Assembly (NCBI RefSeq): GCF_019397265.1
Contig: NZ_CP068985.1
Span: 434,001 to 498,000 of the forward strand
DNA length: 64,000 nucleotides
Direction of reading: 5' to 3'
Source of the DNA: Nonomuraea coxensis DSM 45129
GTDB taxonomy: Bacteria; Actinomycetota; Actinomycetes; Streptosporangiales; Streptosporangiaceae
Of the stretch, positions 1 through 10,406 are shown piece by piece; the stretch's first letter is position 1; each line of letters opens with the position of its first letter. The notes under the pieces were generated by a model. That model worked only from the letters and a program-made list of their open reading frames with translations, did not search any database and was not told the origin of the DNA. A program made the translations under genes and the position numbers.

Positions 1-781
1 CGCGCACGTACGAGGGGAACGGGTTGCCGCACTTGCGGGCGTAGGCATCGGTCCGCCACGGCGCGAGCCTGGCCGTCGGGCCTGACACGTCGATCAGCCC
101 GAGCTGCGGCCGTGACTGACCGTCGAGCGTGGTGAACGAGCCGTCCACCGCCAGCCGGCCGCCGGCCAGCGCCAGCGCGTGCACCTTCAGCTTGGGCGTC
201 AGCGGTTTGCCCGGCGTGATCGTGAAGCCGGGGTCGGCGGCGCCCGTGGTGGCGTCGAGGCGGGCCAGGGCCTCGCGCGGGCCGGTGAAGTCGCCGCCGA
301 CGTAGAGGCTGCCGCCCTGCCTGACGAGGGTGTTCACCGAGCCGCCCACGATGTCGGGCGCAAAGCCGGTCACCCGGGCGCCGTCCGTGAGGCGGAGCCG
401 TACCAGGCCGTTGGCGCGGTTGTAGTTGACGCCGTAGAAGTCGCCGCCGACGTAGACGGTGTTCCCGTCGCCGGCGGCCAGGCCGTGGACCGGGCCGGTG
501 ACCTTCGGGACGAAGTTCCGCAGCACGCGGCCGGTCGGCAGGTCGAAGGCGAACAGGTTGTCGCGCGCCAGGACCTCCTTGCGGGCGGCGTCGCTCACCT
601 CGCTGAAGGAGCCGCCGACCACGACGGTGCGGCCGACGACGGCGATGGCGTTGACGATGCCGTCGAGGACGTGGGGCGTGTGGTCGACCGGGTCGGCCGA
701 CACCACGCGGGCCTGAGCGACAGGACCGTGGGCGGCCGGGGCCGAAGCGATGATCGCCGCGAGGGCGAGACGAACAAGCAT
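1..781 (-). CDS. Secreted beta-propeller (delta-60 type) repeat protein, C-terminus cut by window edge
   Basis: Reading the minus strand from an ATG at 781 gives an open frame of about 260 codons that runs off the left edge. The first ~25 residues form a signal peptide (MLVRLALAAIIASAPAAHG then PVAQA). The rest repeats units of the type NAIAVVG..VVVGGSF, TVYVGGDFYGVN and SLYVGGDFTG, each followed by a LxRLDxxTG-like strand. This periodic VGGxF pattern is characteristic of delta-60/DUF5122-like propeller repeats. The protein is inferred to be exported; its ligand is unknown. It is divergent from menG with 78 bp between starts. Only the N-terminal part is visible, so total length and any C-terminal anchor cannot be judged. 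Confidence 0.75.
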   Translation of the reverse strand, partial: MLVRLALAAIIASAPAAHGPVAQARVVSADPVDHTPHVLDGIVNAIAVVGRTVVVGGSFSEVSDAARKEVLARDNLFAFDLPTGRVLRNFVPKVTGPVHGLAAGDGNTVYVGGDFYGVNYNRANGLVRLRLTDGARVTGFAPDIVGGSVNTLVRQGGSLYVGGDFTGPREALARLDATTGAADPGFTITPGKPLTPKLKVHALALAGGRLAVDGSFTTLDGQSRPQLGLIDVSGPTARLAPWRTDAYARKCGNPFPSYVR

Positions 782-859
782 TCCTCAACCACTAGCAGAC
801 TCTCGGTGAGGACATAGTTACTTTCCGTTGATTGTCCCGATAGCCATAAGCTTTCCCGC

Positions 860-1576
860 ATGACGCGCGCTCAGTTGGACAAGCAGCCGGACGAGGTCGC
901 CGCGATGTTCGATCGCACCGCCCGGCGCTACGACCTCGTCAACGACGTGATCTCCCTCGGGCAGGTCAGGCTCTGGCGCAGGGCGGTGGCCGCCGCCGTG
1001 GACGCGGGCCCCGGCGAGGTCGTGCTCGACCTGGGCGCGGGCACCGGCACCTCCACCGACACCTTCACCACGCTCGGCGCCCGCGCCATCGCCTGCGACT
1101 TCTCGTTCGGCATGCTGAGCACCGGCGTGCGCCGCCACGGCGGCAACGCGCTGAGCGGGGAGGGGATCCCCTTCATCGCCGGCGACGCGATGCGGCTGCC
1201 CTTCGCCGACGACTCCTTCGACGCGGTGACGATCTCGGTGGCCCTGCGCAACGTCCACGACACCGAGGCGGGGCTGCGCGAGATGCTCCGGGTGACGAAG
1301 CCGGGCGGCCGGCTGGTGGTCCTGGAGTTCTCGCACGTCACGGTGCCGGCGTTCGACCTGGTCTACCGCGAATATCTCATGCGGATGCTGCCCAGGATGG
1401 CCAAGGTCGTCGGCTCCAACGACGACTCCTACGAATATCTCGCCGAGTCGATCCGCGCCTGGCCGGACCAGCCCACCCTGGCGAGCACCATCCAGCGGGC
1501 CGGCTGGGAGCGGGTGGCCTGGCGCAATCTGACGATGGGCATCGTGGCGATGCACCGGGCTTTCAAGGCGGCCTGA
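860..1576 (+). CDS. menG: Demethylmenaquinone methyltransferase
   Basis: A 238-residue class I SAM methyltransferase of the UbiE/MenG family, which C-methylates demethylmenaquinone in the last head-group step of menaquinone synthesis. The N-terminal [20 protein letters not shown] is the family signature; motif I ([10 protein letters not shown]) is near residues 54-63; [20 protein letters not shown] and [12 protein letters not shown] are typical downstream blocks. It lies just before the menJ-like gene and the nuo operon, so a menaquinone rather than ubiquinone role is inferred. A 234-bp gap with its own regulatory site separates it from the operon. Confidence 0.9.
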   Translation: MTRAQLDKQPDEVAAMFDRTARRYDLVNDVISLGQVRLWRRAVAAAVDAGPGEVVLDLGAGTGTSTDTFTTLGARAIACDFSFGMLSTGVRRHGGNALSGEGIPFIAGDAMRLPFADDSFDAVTISVALRNVHDTEAGLREMLRVTKPGGRLVVLEFSHVTVPAFDLVYREYLMRMLPRMAKVVGSNDDSYEYLAESIRAWPDQPTLASTIQRAGWERVAWRNLTMGIVAMHRAFKAA

Positions 1577-1737
1577 CCGGCAGGATGACACGAAATTTTC
1601 AGGAATAGTGGTGACCGCCAGTTTTTGTCCGGTCGAGGTCCCGCCGGTCACGCCCGACACGCGATCCCCAAGGATCACAGAACGGGTCCCCGACTGCCAC
1701 TATGTACCCGAAAAGCAGTAGACTGCGGGCCGACAAG

Positions 1738-1757
1738 TTTGTGAAGGGGTTCACAAA
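1738..1757. promoter_or_regulatory. Rex redox-sensor operator upstream of the menJ-nuo operon
   Basis: A perfect inverted repeat with 8-bp arms (TTTGTGAA / TTCACAAA) around GGGG. The core TTGTGAAGGGGTTCACAA matches the actinobacterial Rex operator consensus TTGTGAANNNNTTCACAA at every fixed base. It lies 53 bp before the GTG start of the menJ-like gene. A possible promoter just upstream is CTGCCA at 1694-1699 and TAGACT at 1719-1724 (19-bp spacing, weak -35). Bound repressor would then sit at or just past the transcription start. Inference: NADH/NAD+-responsive control of the whole downstream operon. Confidence 0.88.
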
Positions 1758-1810
1758 GGAACGAAGGCGCCACACCCCGAGCCTTCGCGTGTGTAGGACA
1801 GGACAGTCCA

Positions 1811-3064
1811 GTGACCGTGCCACCAGCCACTCAGGCTGACGCCGACGTCATCGTCGTCGGCGCCGGTCCCGCCGGTTCCGCAACCGCCTTTTACCTCGCC
1901 CAGGCCGGTCTCGACGTGCTGCTCCTGGAGAAGACCAGGTTCCCGCGCGAGAAGGTCTGCGGCGACGGCCTGACCCCCCGTGCGGTCAAGCAGTTGCTGA
2001 ACATGGGCGTCGACGTCGACGCCCCCGGCTGGATCAGGAACAAGGGCCTGCGCGTCGTCGGCGGCGGCCACCGCTTCGAGCTCGACTGGCCACAGCTCGA
2101 ACGCTTCCCCGACTTCGGCCTCGTCCGCACCCGCCAGGACTTCGACGAGATCGTCGCCGCCAACGCGGTCAAGAACGGCGTACGCCTCATGGAGGGCGTC
2201 ACCGTCACCGAGCCCGTGCTCGACGACCGCAGCGGCCACATCGTCGGCGTGCGCACCAAGGACGGGCGCGTCTTCCGCAGCCGCGTGGTCGTCGCCGCCG
2301 ACGGCAACAGCACCCGGCTCGCGCTCGGGATGGGCCTGCACAAGCGCGACGACCGCCCGATGGGCGTGGCCGTGCGCACCTACTTCCAGAGCCCCCGCCA
2401 CGACGACGACTACCTGGAGATCTGGCTGGAGCTCTGGGACGGCGACACGCTGCTGCCCGGCTACGGCTGGATCTTCGGCGTCGGCGACGGCACCGCGAAC
2501 GTCGGGCTCGGGCTGCTCAACACCAGCGCCCAGTTCAAGAACCTCGACTACCGCGACCTGCTGCGCCGCTGGTGCAAGGCCATGCCGGCCGACTGGGAGT
2601 TCACCGAGGAGAACATGACGGCCCCCATCCGCGGCGCCGCGCTCCCGATGGCCTTCAACCGGCAGCCCCACTACACGCGCGGCCTGGTGCTCGTGGGCGA
2701 CTCGGGCGGGTCGATCAACCCGTTCAACGGCGAGGGCATCGCCTACGCGATGGAGACCGGCGAGATCGCCGCCGAGGTCATCGCCAAGTCGCTCAAGGGC
2801 ACCACCCCCGCGCAGCAGGAGCGCACGCTCCGCACCTATCCTCGGACGCTGAAGGACGCCTACGGCGGATACTTCACGCTCGGCAGATGGTTCGTCGAGG
2901 CGATCGGGAAGCCAGGAGTGATGAGCTTCGGGACCAGGCACGGGCTGCCACACCCGAGGCTGATGCGCTTCGCCATCAAACTCCTTGGTAATCTCACCGA
3001 CCGGCGAGGCGATGCGTCAGACCTGATCATCAACGCTCTCTCGAAGGTCGCCCCACCAGCATGA
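1811..3064 (+). CDS. menJ: Geranylgeranyl reductase-family FAD oxidoreductase, probable menaquinone reductase (MenJ-like)
   Basis: A 417-residue flavoprotein starting at GTG. The FAD-binding Rossmann motif VVGAGPAGSA is at residues ~15-24, followed by LLLEK and CGDGLTPRAV, typical of the geranylgeranyl reductase family. The second FAD motif LVGDSGGSINPFNGEGI is at ~293-310. Mycobacterial MenJ in this family saturates an isoprene unit of menaquinone. Position between menG and nuoA, and a polyprenyl synthase at the operon end, support quinone side-chain reduction rather than chlorophyll or archaeal-lipid chemistry. The substrate is inferred, not shown. Confidence 0.8.
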   Translation: MTVPPATQADADVIVVGAGPAGSATAFYLAQAGLDVLLLEKTRFPREKVCGDGLTPRAVKQLLNMGVDVDAPGWIRNKGLRVVGGGHRFELDWPQLERFPDFGLVRTRQDFDEIVAANAVKNGVRLMEGVTVTEPVLDDRSGHIVGVRTKDGRVFRSRVVVAADGNSTRLALGMGLHKRDDRPMGVAVRTYFQSPRHDDDYLEIWLELWDGDTLLPGYGWIFGVGDGTANVGLGLLNTSAQFKNLDYRDLLRRWCKAMPADWEFTEENMTAPIRGAALPMAFNRQPHYTRGLVLVGDSGGSINPFNGEGIAYAMETGEIAAEVIAKSLKGTTPAQQERTLRTYPRTLKDAYGGYFTLGRWFVEAIGKPGVMSFGTRHGLPHPRLMRFAIKLLGNLTDRRGDASDLIINALSKVAPPA

Positions 3065-3128
3065 ATCCCGCAATCAACAGATCCGGCTGCGCGCCCGCGC
3101 GCGCGGCGACTCCGGAGGAGGCGTAGCG

Positions 3129-3524
3129 ATGGACCTTTACGTGCCCATCCTGGTGCTCGCCGTTCTCGCGGGGGGCTTCGCGATCTTCTCGGTCGCCATC
3201 GCTCCCTTCACCGGCCCCAAGCGCTGGAACCGCGCCAAGCTTGACGCCTATGAATGCGGCATCGAGCCGACGCCCCAGCCCGTCGGTGGCGGACGGTTCC
3301 CGCTCAAGTACATGGTCACCGCGATGCTCTTCATCGTGTTCGACATCGAGATCATCTTCCTTTACCCGTGGGCGGTCTCCTTCGCGCCGCTGCGCAACGA
3401 CGCGGGCCAGGTGATCATGCCGGGGCTCGGGCTGTTCGCCCTGGTGGAGATGCTCCTGTTCATCGTCACCGTGCTCGTCGCCTACGCGTACGTGTGGCGC
3501 CGCAAGGGTCTGGACTGGGACTGA
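3129..3524 (+). CDS. nuoA: NADH-quinone oxidoreductase subunit A
   Basis: A 131-residue membrane subunit of complex I with three hydrophobic segments. The loop [17 protein letters not shown] carries the conserved Cys (YECG) of the family, followed by [26 protein letters not shown], the classic NuoA/ND3 helix with its acidic residues. The start is preceded by GGAGGAGG. It is 64 bp after the menJ-like gene and 2 bp before nuoB, and is the first subunit of a complete nuoA-N set. Confidence 0.95.
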   Translation: MDLYVPILVLAVLAGGFAIFSVAIAPFTGPKRWNRAKLDAYECGIEPTPQPVGGGRFPLKYMVTAMLFIVFDIEIIFLYPWAVSFAPLRNDAGQVIMPGLGLFALVEMLLFIVTVLVAYAYVWRRKGLDWD

Positions 3525-3526
3525 AA

Positions 3527-4078
3527 ATGGGACTTGAAGAAAAACTCCCCAGCGGCTTCATCCTCAGCACCGTCGAGGCGGCGGCCGGATGGGCGCGCAA
3601 GAACTCCGTGTGGCCGGCCACCTTCGGCCTCGCCTGTTGCGCCATCGAGCTGATGGCCACCGGTGGCCCCCACTACGACCTGGCGCGCTTCGGCATGGAG
3701 CGCGCTTCGGCGTCTCCCCGGCAGGCCGACCTCATGATCGTCGCCGGCCGCGTCTCGCAGAAGATGGCGCCGGTGCTGCGGCAGATCTACGACCAGATGG
3801 CCGAGCCCAAGTGGGTCATCGCGATGGGCGTGTGCGCCTCCAGCGGCGGCATGTTCAACAACTACGCGATCGTCCAGGGCGTCGACCACGTCGTGCCGGT
3901 CGACATCTACCTGCCCGGCTGCCCGCCGCGGCCCGAGATGCTCATCGACGCCATCGTGAAGCTGCACGACAAGATCCAGAACATGAAGTTCGGCGCGCAC
4001 CGCGCCAAGCAGATCGACGAGCTCGAACTGCAGGCGCTGCGTACGCTGCCGGTGATCGACCAGGGGGCAGCGAAGTGA
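3527..4078 (+). CDS. nuoB: NADH-quinone oxidoreductase subunit B
   Basis: A 183-residue peripheral-arm subunit binding the terminal 4Fe-4S cluster N2 next to the quinone site. The ligands are visible: the adjacent pair in FGLACCAIE (Cys37-Cys38), the Cys in [10 protein letters not shown] (~102) and the Cys in PGCPPRPE (~132). The ATG is 2 bp after the nuoA stop, and the usual N-terminus ([11 protein letters not shown]) supports this start over longer in-frame options. The stop overlaps the nuoC GTG by 4 bp. Confidence 0.95.
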   Translation: MGLEEKLPSGFILSTVEAAAGWARKNSVWPATFGLACCAIELMATGGPHYDLARFGMERASASPRQADLMIVAGRVSQKMAPVLRQIYDQMAEPKWVIAMGVCASSGGMFNNYAIVQGVDHVVPVDIYLPGCPPRPEMLIDAIVKLHDKIQNMKFGAHRAKQIDELELQALRTLPVIDQGAAK

Positions 4079-4770
4079 CCTCGCCCGACAACCTCCCCGA
4101 GGTCCCCGACGCGCAGGTGCCCGAGGTGCCCGCGGCACAGGAGCCGCCGGTCGCCAGGCGCGGCATGTTCGGCGCCCAGGACTCCGGCGACACCTCCGGC
4201 TACGGCGGCCTCGTCGTGCGCCGCGCGCCGCAGCTGTCCACGCCCCGCCCGTACGGCGGCTACTTCGACGAGGTCGTCGACGCCCTGGCGCTCGACGACG
4301 CGATCGAGCGCGTGGTCGTCGACCGCGGCGAGCTGACCCTGCACGTCAAGCGCGAGCGCATCGTCGAGGTGTGCAGGAAGATGCGCGACGAGCCGTCGCT
4401 CCGCTTCGAGCTGTCGCTCGGCGTCTCCGGCGTCCACTACCCGCACCTCGCGGGCGAGGAACTGCACGCCGTCTACCACCTGTGCTCGATCACCCACAAC
4501 CGGCGGGTGCGGCTGGAGGTCGCCTGCCCGGACGCCGACCCGCACATTCCATCCACGGTCAGCGTCTACCCTGGTCACGACTGGCACGAGCGGGAGACGT
4601 ACGACTTCTTCGGCATCGTCTTCGACGGCCACCCCGGGCTCACCCGGATCATGATGCCGGACGACTGGGACGGCCACCCGCAGCGCAAGGACTATCCGCT
4701 GGGCGGCATCCCGGTCGAGTACCGCGGCGCCACCATCCCCTCGCCGGACCGGAGGAGGTACTACTCGTGA
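4075..4770 (+). CDS. nuoC: NADH-quinone oxidoreductase subunit C
   Basis: A 231-residue protein starting at a GTG that overlaps the nuoB stop. The first ~50 residues are a Pro/Glu-rich extension ([18 protein letters not shown]). The 30-kDa subunit fold follows, with [20 protein letters not shown] and the C-terminal RKDYPLGG signature. It contacts NuoB and NuoD in the Q-module. NuoC and NuoD are separate proteins here, unlike the fused NuoCD of E. coli. Confidence 0.94.
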   Translation: MTSPDNLPEVPDAQVPEVPAAQEPPVARRGMFGAQDSGDTSGYGGLVVRRAPQLSTPRPYGGYFDEVVDALALDDAIERVVVDRGELTLHVKRERIVEVCRKMRDEPSLRFELSLGVSGVHYPHLAGEELHAVYHLCSITHNRRVRLEVACPDADPHIPSTVSVYPGHDWHERETYDFFGIVFDGHPGLTRIMMPDDWDGHPQRKDYPLGGIPVEYRGATIPSPDRRRYYS

Positions 4771-6095
4771 GCACGTCTTACGACGAGGCGACCGAGGGCA
4801 AGGTCTACTCGGTCACCGGAGCCGACTGGGACCAGGTGGTCACCGGCGTCCGCGACTCCGAGGAAGAGCGGCTGGTCGTCAACATGGGCCCGCAGCACCC
4901 GTCCACGCACGGGGTGCTCCGCCTGGTCCTCACGCTCGACGGCGAGACGGTGACCGAGGCGCGCGGCGTCATCGGCTACCTGCACACCGGCATCGAGAAG
5001 AACATGGAATACCGGACGTGGACGCAGGGCACCACGTTCGTCACCCGCATGGACTACCTCTCGCCGATCTTCAACGAGACCGCCTACTGCCTGGGCGTCG
5101 AGAAGCTGCTCGGCATCACCGACCGCGTCCCGGCGCGGGCGCAGGCCATCCGCGTGATGATGATGGAGCTCAACCGCATCGCCTCGCACCTGGTGGCCAT
5201 GGGCACGTTCGGCATGGAGCTCGGCGCGACCACGCCGTTCCTGTTCGGCTACCGTGACCGCGAGATGGTCATGGACCTGTTCGAGTACATCACGGGTCTG
5301 CGCATGAACCACGCCTACGTCCGCCCCGGCGGCGTCAGCGTGGACCTGCCGGCCGGCGCGGTGGACAAGGTCGGCGAGTTCCTGAAGGAGATGCCCAAGC
5401 GGATCAAGGACATCCGCAAGCTCCTCGACGAGAACCCCGTCTACGTGCGCCGCACAAAGGACGTGGCCTACCTCGACCTGACCGGCTGCATGGCGCTCGG
5501 CGTCACCGGGCCCATCCTGCGGGCCGCCGGCCTCCCGTGGGACCTGCGCAAGTCGCAGCCCTACTGCGGTTACGAGACCTACGAGTTCGACGTCGCGACC
5601 GAGCGCGGCTGCGACGTCTACTCGCGCTACCTCGTCCGCATGAAGGAGATGGAGGAGTCCCTCAAGATCATCGAGCAGGCGCTCGACCGGATCGCCGGCC
5701 CCGAGCTCAAGGGCCAGCCCGTGATGATCGAGGACAAGAAGATCGGCTGGCCGGCGCAGCTCGCGCTCGGCCCCGACGGGTTCGGCAACTCGCCCGACCA
5801 CATCGCCCACATCATGGGCTCCTCGATGGAGGCGCTCATCCACCACTTCAAGCTGGTCACCGAGGGCTTCCGGGTGCCGGCCGGGCAGGCGTACGCCAGC
5901 ATCGAGTCGCCCAAGGGCGAGCTCGGCGCCCACGTGGTGAGCGACGGCGGCACCCGCCCCTACCGCGTGCACTTCCGCGAGCCGTCCTTCTGCAACCTGC
6001 AGAGCTTCCCCGCCATGGCGGAGGGCGGCCAGGTCGCCGACGTGATCGCCGCGGTGGCTTCTATCGACCCCGTCATGGGAGGTGTGGACCGGTGA
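4767..6095 (+). CDS. nuoD: NADH-quinone oxidoreductase subunit D
   Basis: A 442-residue 49-kDa subunit of the quinone-binding pocket. Signatures are [17 protein letters not shown] near residue 35-50 (with the quinone-proximal His of the HPSTHG loop), [14 protein letters not shown], and the C-terminal [14 protein letters not shown] block ending in VMGGVDR. The GTG start overlaps the nuoC stop (GTGA), which decides it over longer in-frame readings with no family similarity. Confidence 0.95.
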   Translation: MSTSYDEATEGKVYSVTGADWDQVVTGVRDSEEERLVVNMGPQHPSTHGVLRLVLTLDGETVTEARGVIGYLHTGIEKNMEYRTWTQGTTFVTRMDYLSPIFNETAYCLGVEKLLGITDRVPARAQAIRVMMMELNRIASHLVAMGTFGMELGATTPFLFGYRDREMVMDLFEYITGLRMNHAYVRPGGVSVDLPAGAVDKVGEFLKEMPKRIKDIRKLLDENPVYVRRTKDVAYLDLTGCMALGVTGPILRAAGLPWDLRKSQPYCGYETYEFDVATERGCDVYSRYLVRMKEMEESLKIIEQALDRIAGPELKGQPVMIEDKKIGWPAQLALGPDGFGNSPDHIAHIMGSSMEALIHHFKLVTEGFRVPAGQAYASIESPKGELGAHVVSDGGTRPYRVHFREPSFCNLQSFPAMAEGGQVADVIAAVASIDPVMGGVDR

Positions 6096-6748
6096 CGTAC
6101 TCGCCGGAAATCCGCGAGCGTCTCGAACGAGACGCCAAGGAGATCATCGGCCGTTACCCGAAGACGCGGTCGGCCCTGCTGCCGCTGCTCCACCTCGTGC
6201 AGTCCGAGGACGGCTACGTCTCCGACGACGGCCAGGAGTTCTGCGCCGAGATGCTCGGCATCAGCAAGGCCGAGGTCACGGGCGTCGCGACCTTCTACAC
6301 CATGTACAAGCGCAGGCCCGCCGGCGACTACCACGTCGGCGTGTGCATCAACGCGCTGTGCGCGGTCATGGGCGGCGACGAGATCTGGGAGCAGCTCTCC
6401 GAGCACGTCGGCGTGGGCCACGAGGAGACCACCGGCGACGGCAGGATCTCCCTGGAGCGGCTGGAGTGCAACGCCGCCTGCGACTTCGCGCCCGTCATGA
6501 TGGTCAACTGGGAGTTCTTCGACAACCAGACGCCCGAGTCGGCCAAGCAGCTCGTGGACGACCTGCGCGCCGGCAAGGACGTGGCGCCCACGCGCGGCCC
6601 GAAGAAGCTGTGCACCTTCAAGGAGGCCTCGCGGGTGCTCGCGGGCCTGCCGGACGACCTCGCGGGCGAGGGCCCGTCGGCCGCCGGCCCCTCCCTTGAG
6701 GGCCTGAAGGTGGCCAAGGCCAACGGATGGAAGGCCCCGGAGGCATGA
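6092..6748 (+). CDS. nuoE: NADH-quinone oxidoreductase subunit E
   Basis: A 218-residue 24-kDa-type subunit with one 2Fe-2S cluster in the NADH-oxidising module. Both ligand pairs are visible: CINALC (C-x4-C) and CNAAC (C-x3-C) in [16 protein letters not shown]. The C-terminal ~50 residues form an extension beyond the usual ~160-residue core, a common actinobacterial feature. The GTG start overlaps the nuoD stop by 4 bp. Confidence 0.95.
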   Translation: MTYSPEIRERLERDAKEIIGRYPKTRSALLPLLHLVQSEDGYVSDDGQEFCAEMLGISKAEVTGVATFYTMYKRRPAGDYHVGVCINALCAVMGGDEIWEQLSEHVGVGHEETTGDGRISLERLECNAACDFAPVMMVNWEFFDNQTPESAKQLVDDLRAGKDVAPTRGPKKLCTFKEASRVLAGLPDDLAGEGPSAAGPSLEGLKVAKANGWKAPEA

Positions 6749-8034
6749 CGACCACGCTGACCCCGGTCCTGACCGCTAACTGGGACCGGCCCGACTCCTA
6801 CACCCTCGACGTCTACGGCGAGTACGCGGCGGCCAAGAAGGCGCTCGGCATGGACCCCGACGCCGTCATCCAGGCCGTCAAGGACTCCGGCCTGCGCGGC
6901 CGCGGCGGCGCGGGCTTCCCCACCGGCATGAAGTGGGGCTTCATCCCGCAGGGCGACGGCAAGCCGCACTACCTCGTCGTCAACGCCGACGAGTCGGAGC
7001 CGGGCACCTGCAAGGACATCCCGCTCATGATGGCCAACCCGCACGCGCTGGTCGAGGGCATCATCATCACGGCCTACGCGATCCGGGCCCGCCACGCCTT
7101 CATCTACGTGCGGGGCGAGGTGCTGCACGTCATCCGGCGGCTGCACGCGGCCGTGCGGGAGGCGTACGAGAAGGGCTATCTCGGCACCGACATCCTCGGC
7201 TCGGGCTTCGACCTGGAGCTGGTGGTGCACAGCGGCGCCGGCGCCTACATCTGCGGCGAGGAGACCGCGCTGCTCGACTCGCTGGAGGGCTTCAGAGGTC
7301 AACCTCGGCTCAAGCCCCCGTTCCCCGCCGTGGCGGGCCTCTACGCCTCGCCTACCGTGGTCAACAACGTCGAGTCGATCGCGTCTGTTCCCTCGATCAT
7401 CGCCAACGGCGCCGACTGGTTCGCCGGCATGGGCACCGAGAAGTCCAAGGGCTTCGGCATCTTCTCGCTCAGCGGCCACGTGACCAGGCCCGGCCAGTAC
7501 GAGGCCCCGCTCGGCATCACGCTGCGCGAGCTGCTCGACATGGCGGGCGGCATCAGGGCCGGGCACCAGATCAAGTTCTGGACGCCCGGCGGCTCCTCCA
7601 CGCCGATCTTCACCGACGAGCACCTCGACGTGCCGCTCGACTTCGAAGGGGTCGGCGCGAAGGGCTCGATGCTCGGCACCCGGGCCCTGCAGATCTTCGA
7701 CGAGACGACCTGCGTGGTCCGCACCGTGCTGCGGTGGACGGAGTTCTACGCGCACGAGTCGTGCGGCAAGTGCACGCCGTGCCGCGAGGGCACCTACTGG
7801 CTCAAGCTGGTGCTGAAGCGCCTGGAGAAGGGCCAGGGCACCGAGGAGGACCTCAGCACGATCACCGACATCGCGGACAACATCCTGGGCCGCGCGTTCT
7901 GCGCCCTCGGCGACGGGGCGACGAGCCCGATCCACTCCTCGGTGAAGTACTTCCGCGAGGAGTACCTCAAGCACTTCGAGATCGGCGGCTGCCCGTTCGA
8001 CCCGAAGAAGTCCACTCTCTGGGGTGAGCAGTGA
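6745..8034 (+). CDS. nuoF: NADH-quinone oxidoreductase subunit F
   Basis: A 429-residue 51-kDa subunit that oxidises NADH through FMN. The nucleotide-binding loop is [16 protein letters not shown], the FMN region contains [19 protein letters not shown], and the 4Fe-4S ligands are in [12 protein letters not shown] plus a downstream Cys in [10 protein letters not shown]. The ATG at 6745 overlaps the nuoE stop (ATGA) and gives the normal N-terminus; an ATG six codons earlier is possible but less likely. Confidence 0.95.
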   Translation: MTTTLTPVLTANWDRPDSYTLDVYGEYAAAKKALGMDPDAVIQAVKDSGLRGRGGAGFPTGMKWGFIPQGDGKPHYLVVNADESEPGTCKDIPLMMANPHALVEGIIITAYAIRARHAFIYVRGEVLHVIRRLHAAVREAYEKGYLGTDILGSGFDLELVVHSGAGAYICGEETALLDSLEGFRGQPRLKPPFPAVAGLYASPTVVNNVESIASVPSIIANGADWFAGMGTEKSKGFGIFSLSGHVTRPGQYEAPLGITLRELLDMAGGIRAGHQIKFWTPGGSSTPIFTDEHLDVPLDFEGVGAKGSMLGTRALQIFDETTCVVRTVLRWTEFYAHESCGKCTPCREGTYWLKLVLKRLEKGQGTEEDLSTITDIADNILGRAFCALGDGATSPIHSSVKYFREEYLKHFEIGGCPFDPKKSTLWGEQ

Positions 8035-10406
8035 CCGTCGTAGAGACAGAAACGAACCTGGTGACCCTGACCATCGACGGGTTCCAGGTCAGTGTCCCCA
8101 AGGGCACTCTGATCATCAGGGCCGCCGAGCTGCTGGGCATCCAGATCCCGAGGTTCTGCGACCACCCGCTCCTCGACCCGGCGGCCAACTGCCGCCAGTG
8201 CCTGGTCGACATCCCCGACGCGGGCAACGGCCGCGGCTTCCCCAAGCCGCAGCCGTCGTGCGCGATCGAGGTCGCCGAGGGCATGGTCGTGCAGACCCAG
8301 CTCACCTCGCCGGTCGCGGAGAAGGCGCAGCGGGCCGCGATGGAGTTCCTGCTGCTCAACCACCCGCTCGACTGCCCGGTCTGCGACAAGGGCGGCGAGT
8401 GCCCCCTGCAGAACCAGGCGATGTCCAACGGCCGCGGCGAGTCCCGCTTCCAGGAGCAGAAGCGCACGTTCCCCAAGCCGCTGCCGCTGTCCACGCAGGT
8501 GCTGCTGGACCGCGAGCGCTGCGTCCAGTGCGCGCGCTGCATCCGCTTCTCCGACCAGATCGCCGGCGACCCGCTCATCGAGTTCTTCGAGCGCGGGGCC
8601 AAGGAGCAGGTGCGGACGGCCGACGGCAAGCCGTTCAACTCCTACTTCTCGGGCAACACGGTGCAGATCTGCCCGGTGGGCGCGCTCACCGGCGCCGCCT
8701 ACCGGTTCCGGGCCCGCCCGTTCGACCTGGTGTCCACGCCGAGCGCGTGCGAGCACTGCGCCTCCGGGTGCAGCCTGCGCACCGACCACCGGCGCGGCCG
8801 CGTCACCCGCCGCCTGGCGGGCAACGACCCGCAGGTCAACGAGGAATGGAACTGCGACAAGGGCCGCTGGGCGTTCAGCTACGCCACGCAGCCCGACCGG
8901 CTCAAGACGCCGCTGGTCCGCAACGAGGAGGGCGTGCTCGTGCCCGCCTCGTGGCCGGAGGCGCTGACGGTCGCCGCCGAGGGCCTCGCCAAGGCCCGCG
9001 GCAAGGCCGGCGTGCTGGTCGGCGGCCGGGTCACGGTCGAGGACGCCTACGCCTACGCCAAGTTCGCCCGGCTCGCCCTCGCCAGTAACGACGTCGACTT
9101 CCGCGCGAGGCCGCACTCCGCCGAGGAGGCGCAGTTCCTGGCCCACGCGGTCGCCGGCAAGGGCATCGAGATCAGCTACGCCGACCTCGAGAACGCCCCG
9201 CACGTGCTGCTCGTCGGGTTCGAGCCCGAGGAGGAGTCGCCGATCGTCTTCCTGCGCCTGCGCAAGGCGGCGCTGAAGAAGGGCCTCAAGGTCAGCTCGA
9301 TCGCCCCGTTCGCCACCCCGGGCCTGGTCAAGATGGGCGGCGTGCTCGTCCAGACCGCGCCGGGCGCCGAGGCGGACGCCATCGGCGAGCTGGTCGGCCG
9401 GCTGCCCGAGGGCACGATCGTGCTGGCCGGCGAGCGCCTGGCCACCACGCCGGGCGCGCTGTCGGCGCTGGTCCGGCTGGCCAACGCCACCGGCGCCCGG
9501 CTCGCCTGGGTGCCGCGCAGGGCCGGTGAGCGCGGCGCCGTCGAGGCCGGCGCGCTGCCCAACCTGCTGCCGATCGGCCGCCCGGTCGACGACGAGAGCG
9601 CGCGGGCCGAGGTCGCCCGGGTGTGGAACGTCGCCTCGCTGCCCGCCACGCCGGGCCGCGACACGGCCGGCATCCTCGCCGCCGCCCGCGACGGCGAGCT
9701 GGACGCGCTGGTCGTGGCGGGTGTGGACCCGTACGACCTGGCCGACCCGGCGGCGGCGCTCGACGCGCTGGAGAACACCCCGTTCATCGTCAGCCTGGAG
9801 ATCCGCGCCAGCGCCGTCACCGACCGCGCCGACGTGGTCCTGCCGGTCGCCGCCGTCCAGGAGAAGAGCGGCACGTTCGTCAACTGGGAGGGCCGCGGCC
9901 GCACCTTCGACGCGCCGCTCAAGGTCCCCGGCCTGCAGAGCGACCTCGCCGTGATCGGCAACCTGGCCGACCGCATGGACGTGCACCTCGGCCTGCCGGA
10001 CGCCAAGGCGGTCCGGCGCGAGCTGTCCGCCCTGGGCTCCTGGCGCGGCAGCCGGGTGCCCGCGCCGCAGCTCGCCACCCGCGCCCAGGCGGCCCCCGCG
10101 GCCGGCGAGGCGCTGCTGGCGACCTGGCACCTGCTGCTCGACGAGGGCAGGCTGCAGGACGGCGAGCCTTACCTGGCGGGCACCGCCCGCCCCGCCGAAG
10201 CACTGGTCTCCGCGAGCACGGCCGCCGAGCTGGGCGTCGTGGACGGCGACAAGCTGGTGGTGGGCGGCGACGTCACCCTCCCCGTGCGCGTCGCCGACCT
10301 GCCGGACCGCGTGGTCTGGGTGCCGGCGAACTCCGGCGGCTGCTCGGTCACCCGTGACCTGCACGCGGTGGCCGGCGACATCGTCACCATCGGGAGCGCC
10401 TCATGA
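8031..10406 (+). CDS. nuoG: NADH-quinone oxidoreductase subunit G
   Basis: A 791-residue 75-kDa subunit. The N-terminal 2Fe-2S domain includes [15 protein letters not shown]. His/Cys cluster ligands follow in [17 protein letters not shown], then CVQCARCIR and CPVGALT for a further 4Fe-4S cluster, and an additional set in [12 protein letters not shown]. The C-terminal ~550 residues are the molybdopterin-oxidoreductase-like domain with no active cofactor site expected. The GTG start overlaps the nuoF stop. Confidence 0.94.
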   Translation: MTVVETETNLVTLTIDGFQVSVPKGTLIIRAAELLGIQIPRFCDHPLLDPAANCRQCLVDIPDAGNGRGFPKPQPSCAIEVAEGMVVQTQLTSPVAEKAQRAAMEFLLLNHPLDCPVCDKGGECPLQNQAMSNGRGESRFQEQKRTFPKPLPLSTQVLLDRERCVQCARCIRFSDQIAGDPLIEFFERGAKEQVRTADGKPFNSYFSGNTVQICPVGALTGAAYRFRARPFDLVSTPSACEHCASGCSLRTDHRRGRVTRRLAGNDPQVNEEWNCDKGRWAFSYATQPDRLKTPLVRNEEGVLVPASWPEALTVAAEGLAKARGKAGVLVGGRVTVEDAYAYAKFARLALASNDVDFRARPHSAEEAQFLAHAVAGKGIEISYADLENAPHVLLVGFEPEEESPIVFLRLRKAALKKGLKVSSIAPFATPGLVKMGGVLVQTAPGAEADAIGELVGRLPEGTIVLAGERLATTPGALSALVRLANATGARLAWVPRRAGERGAVEAGALPNLLPIGRPVDDESARAEVARVWNVASLPATPGRDTAGILAAARDGELDALVVAGVDPYDLADPAAALDALENTPFIVSLEIRASAVTDRADVVLPVAAVQEKSGTFVNWEGRGRTFDAPLKVPGLQSDLAVIGNLADRMDVHLGLPDAKAVRRELSALGSWRGSRVPAPQLATRAQAAPAAGEALLATWHLLLDEGRLQDGEPYLAGTARPAEALVSASTAAELGVVDGDKLVVGGDVTLPVRVADLPDRVVWVPANSGGCSVTRDLHAVAGDIVTIGSAS

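Noticed and set aside
1599..1823. Short minus-strand open frame upstream of the menJ-like gene
   Set aside because: No motif or ribosome site, and it spans the promoter and Rex operator.
7794..10364. 856-codon minus-strand open frame opposite nuoF-nuoG
   Set aside because: Its translation is low-complexity Arg/Gly/Ala/Val-rich with no motif, and it lies antisense to certain complex I genes. This is a GC-rich shadow.
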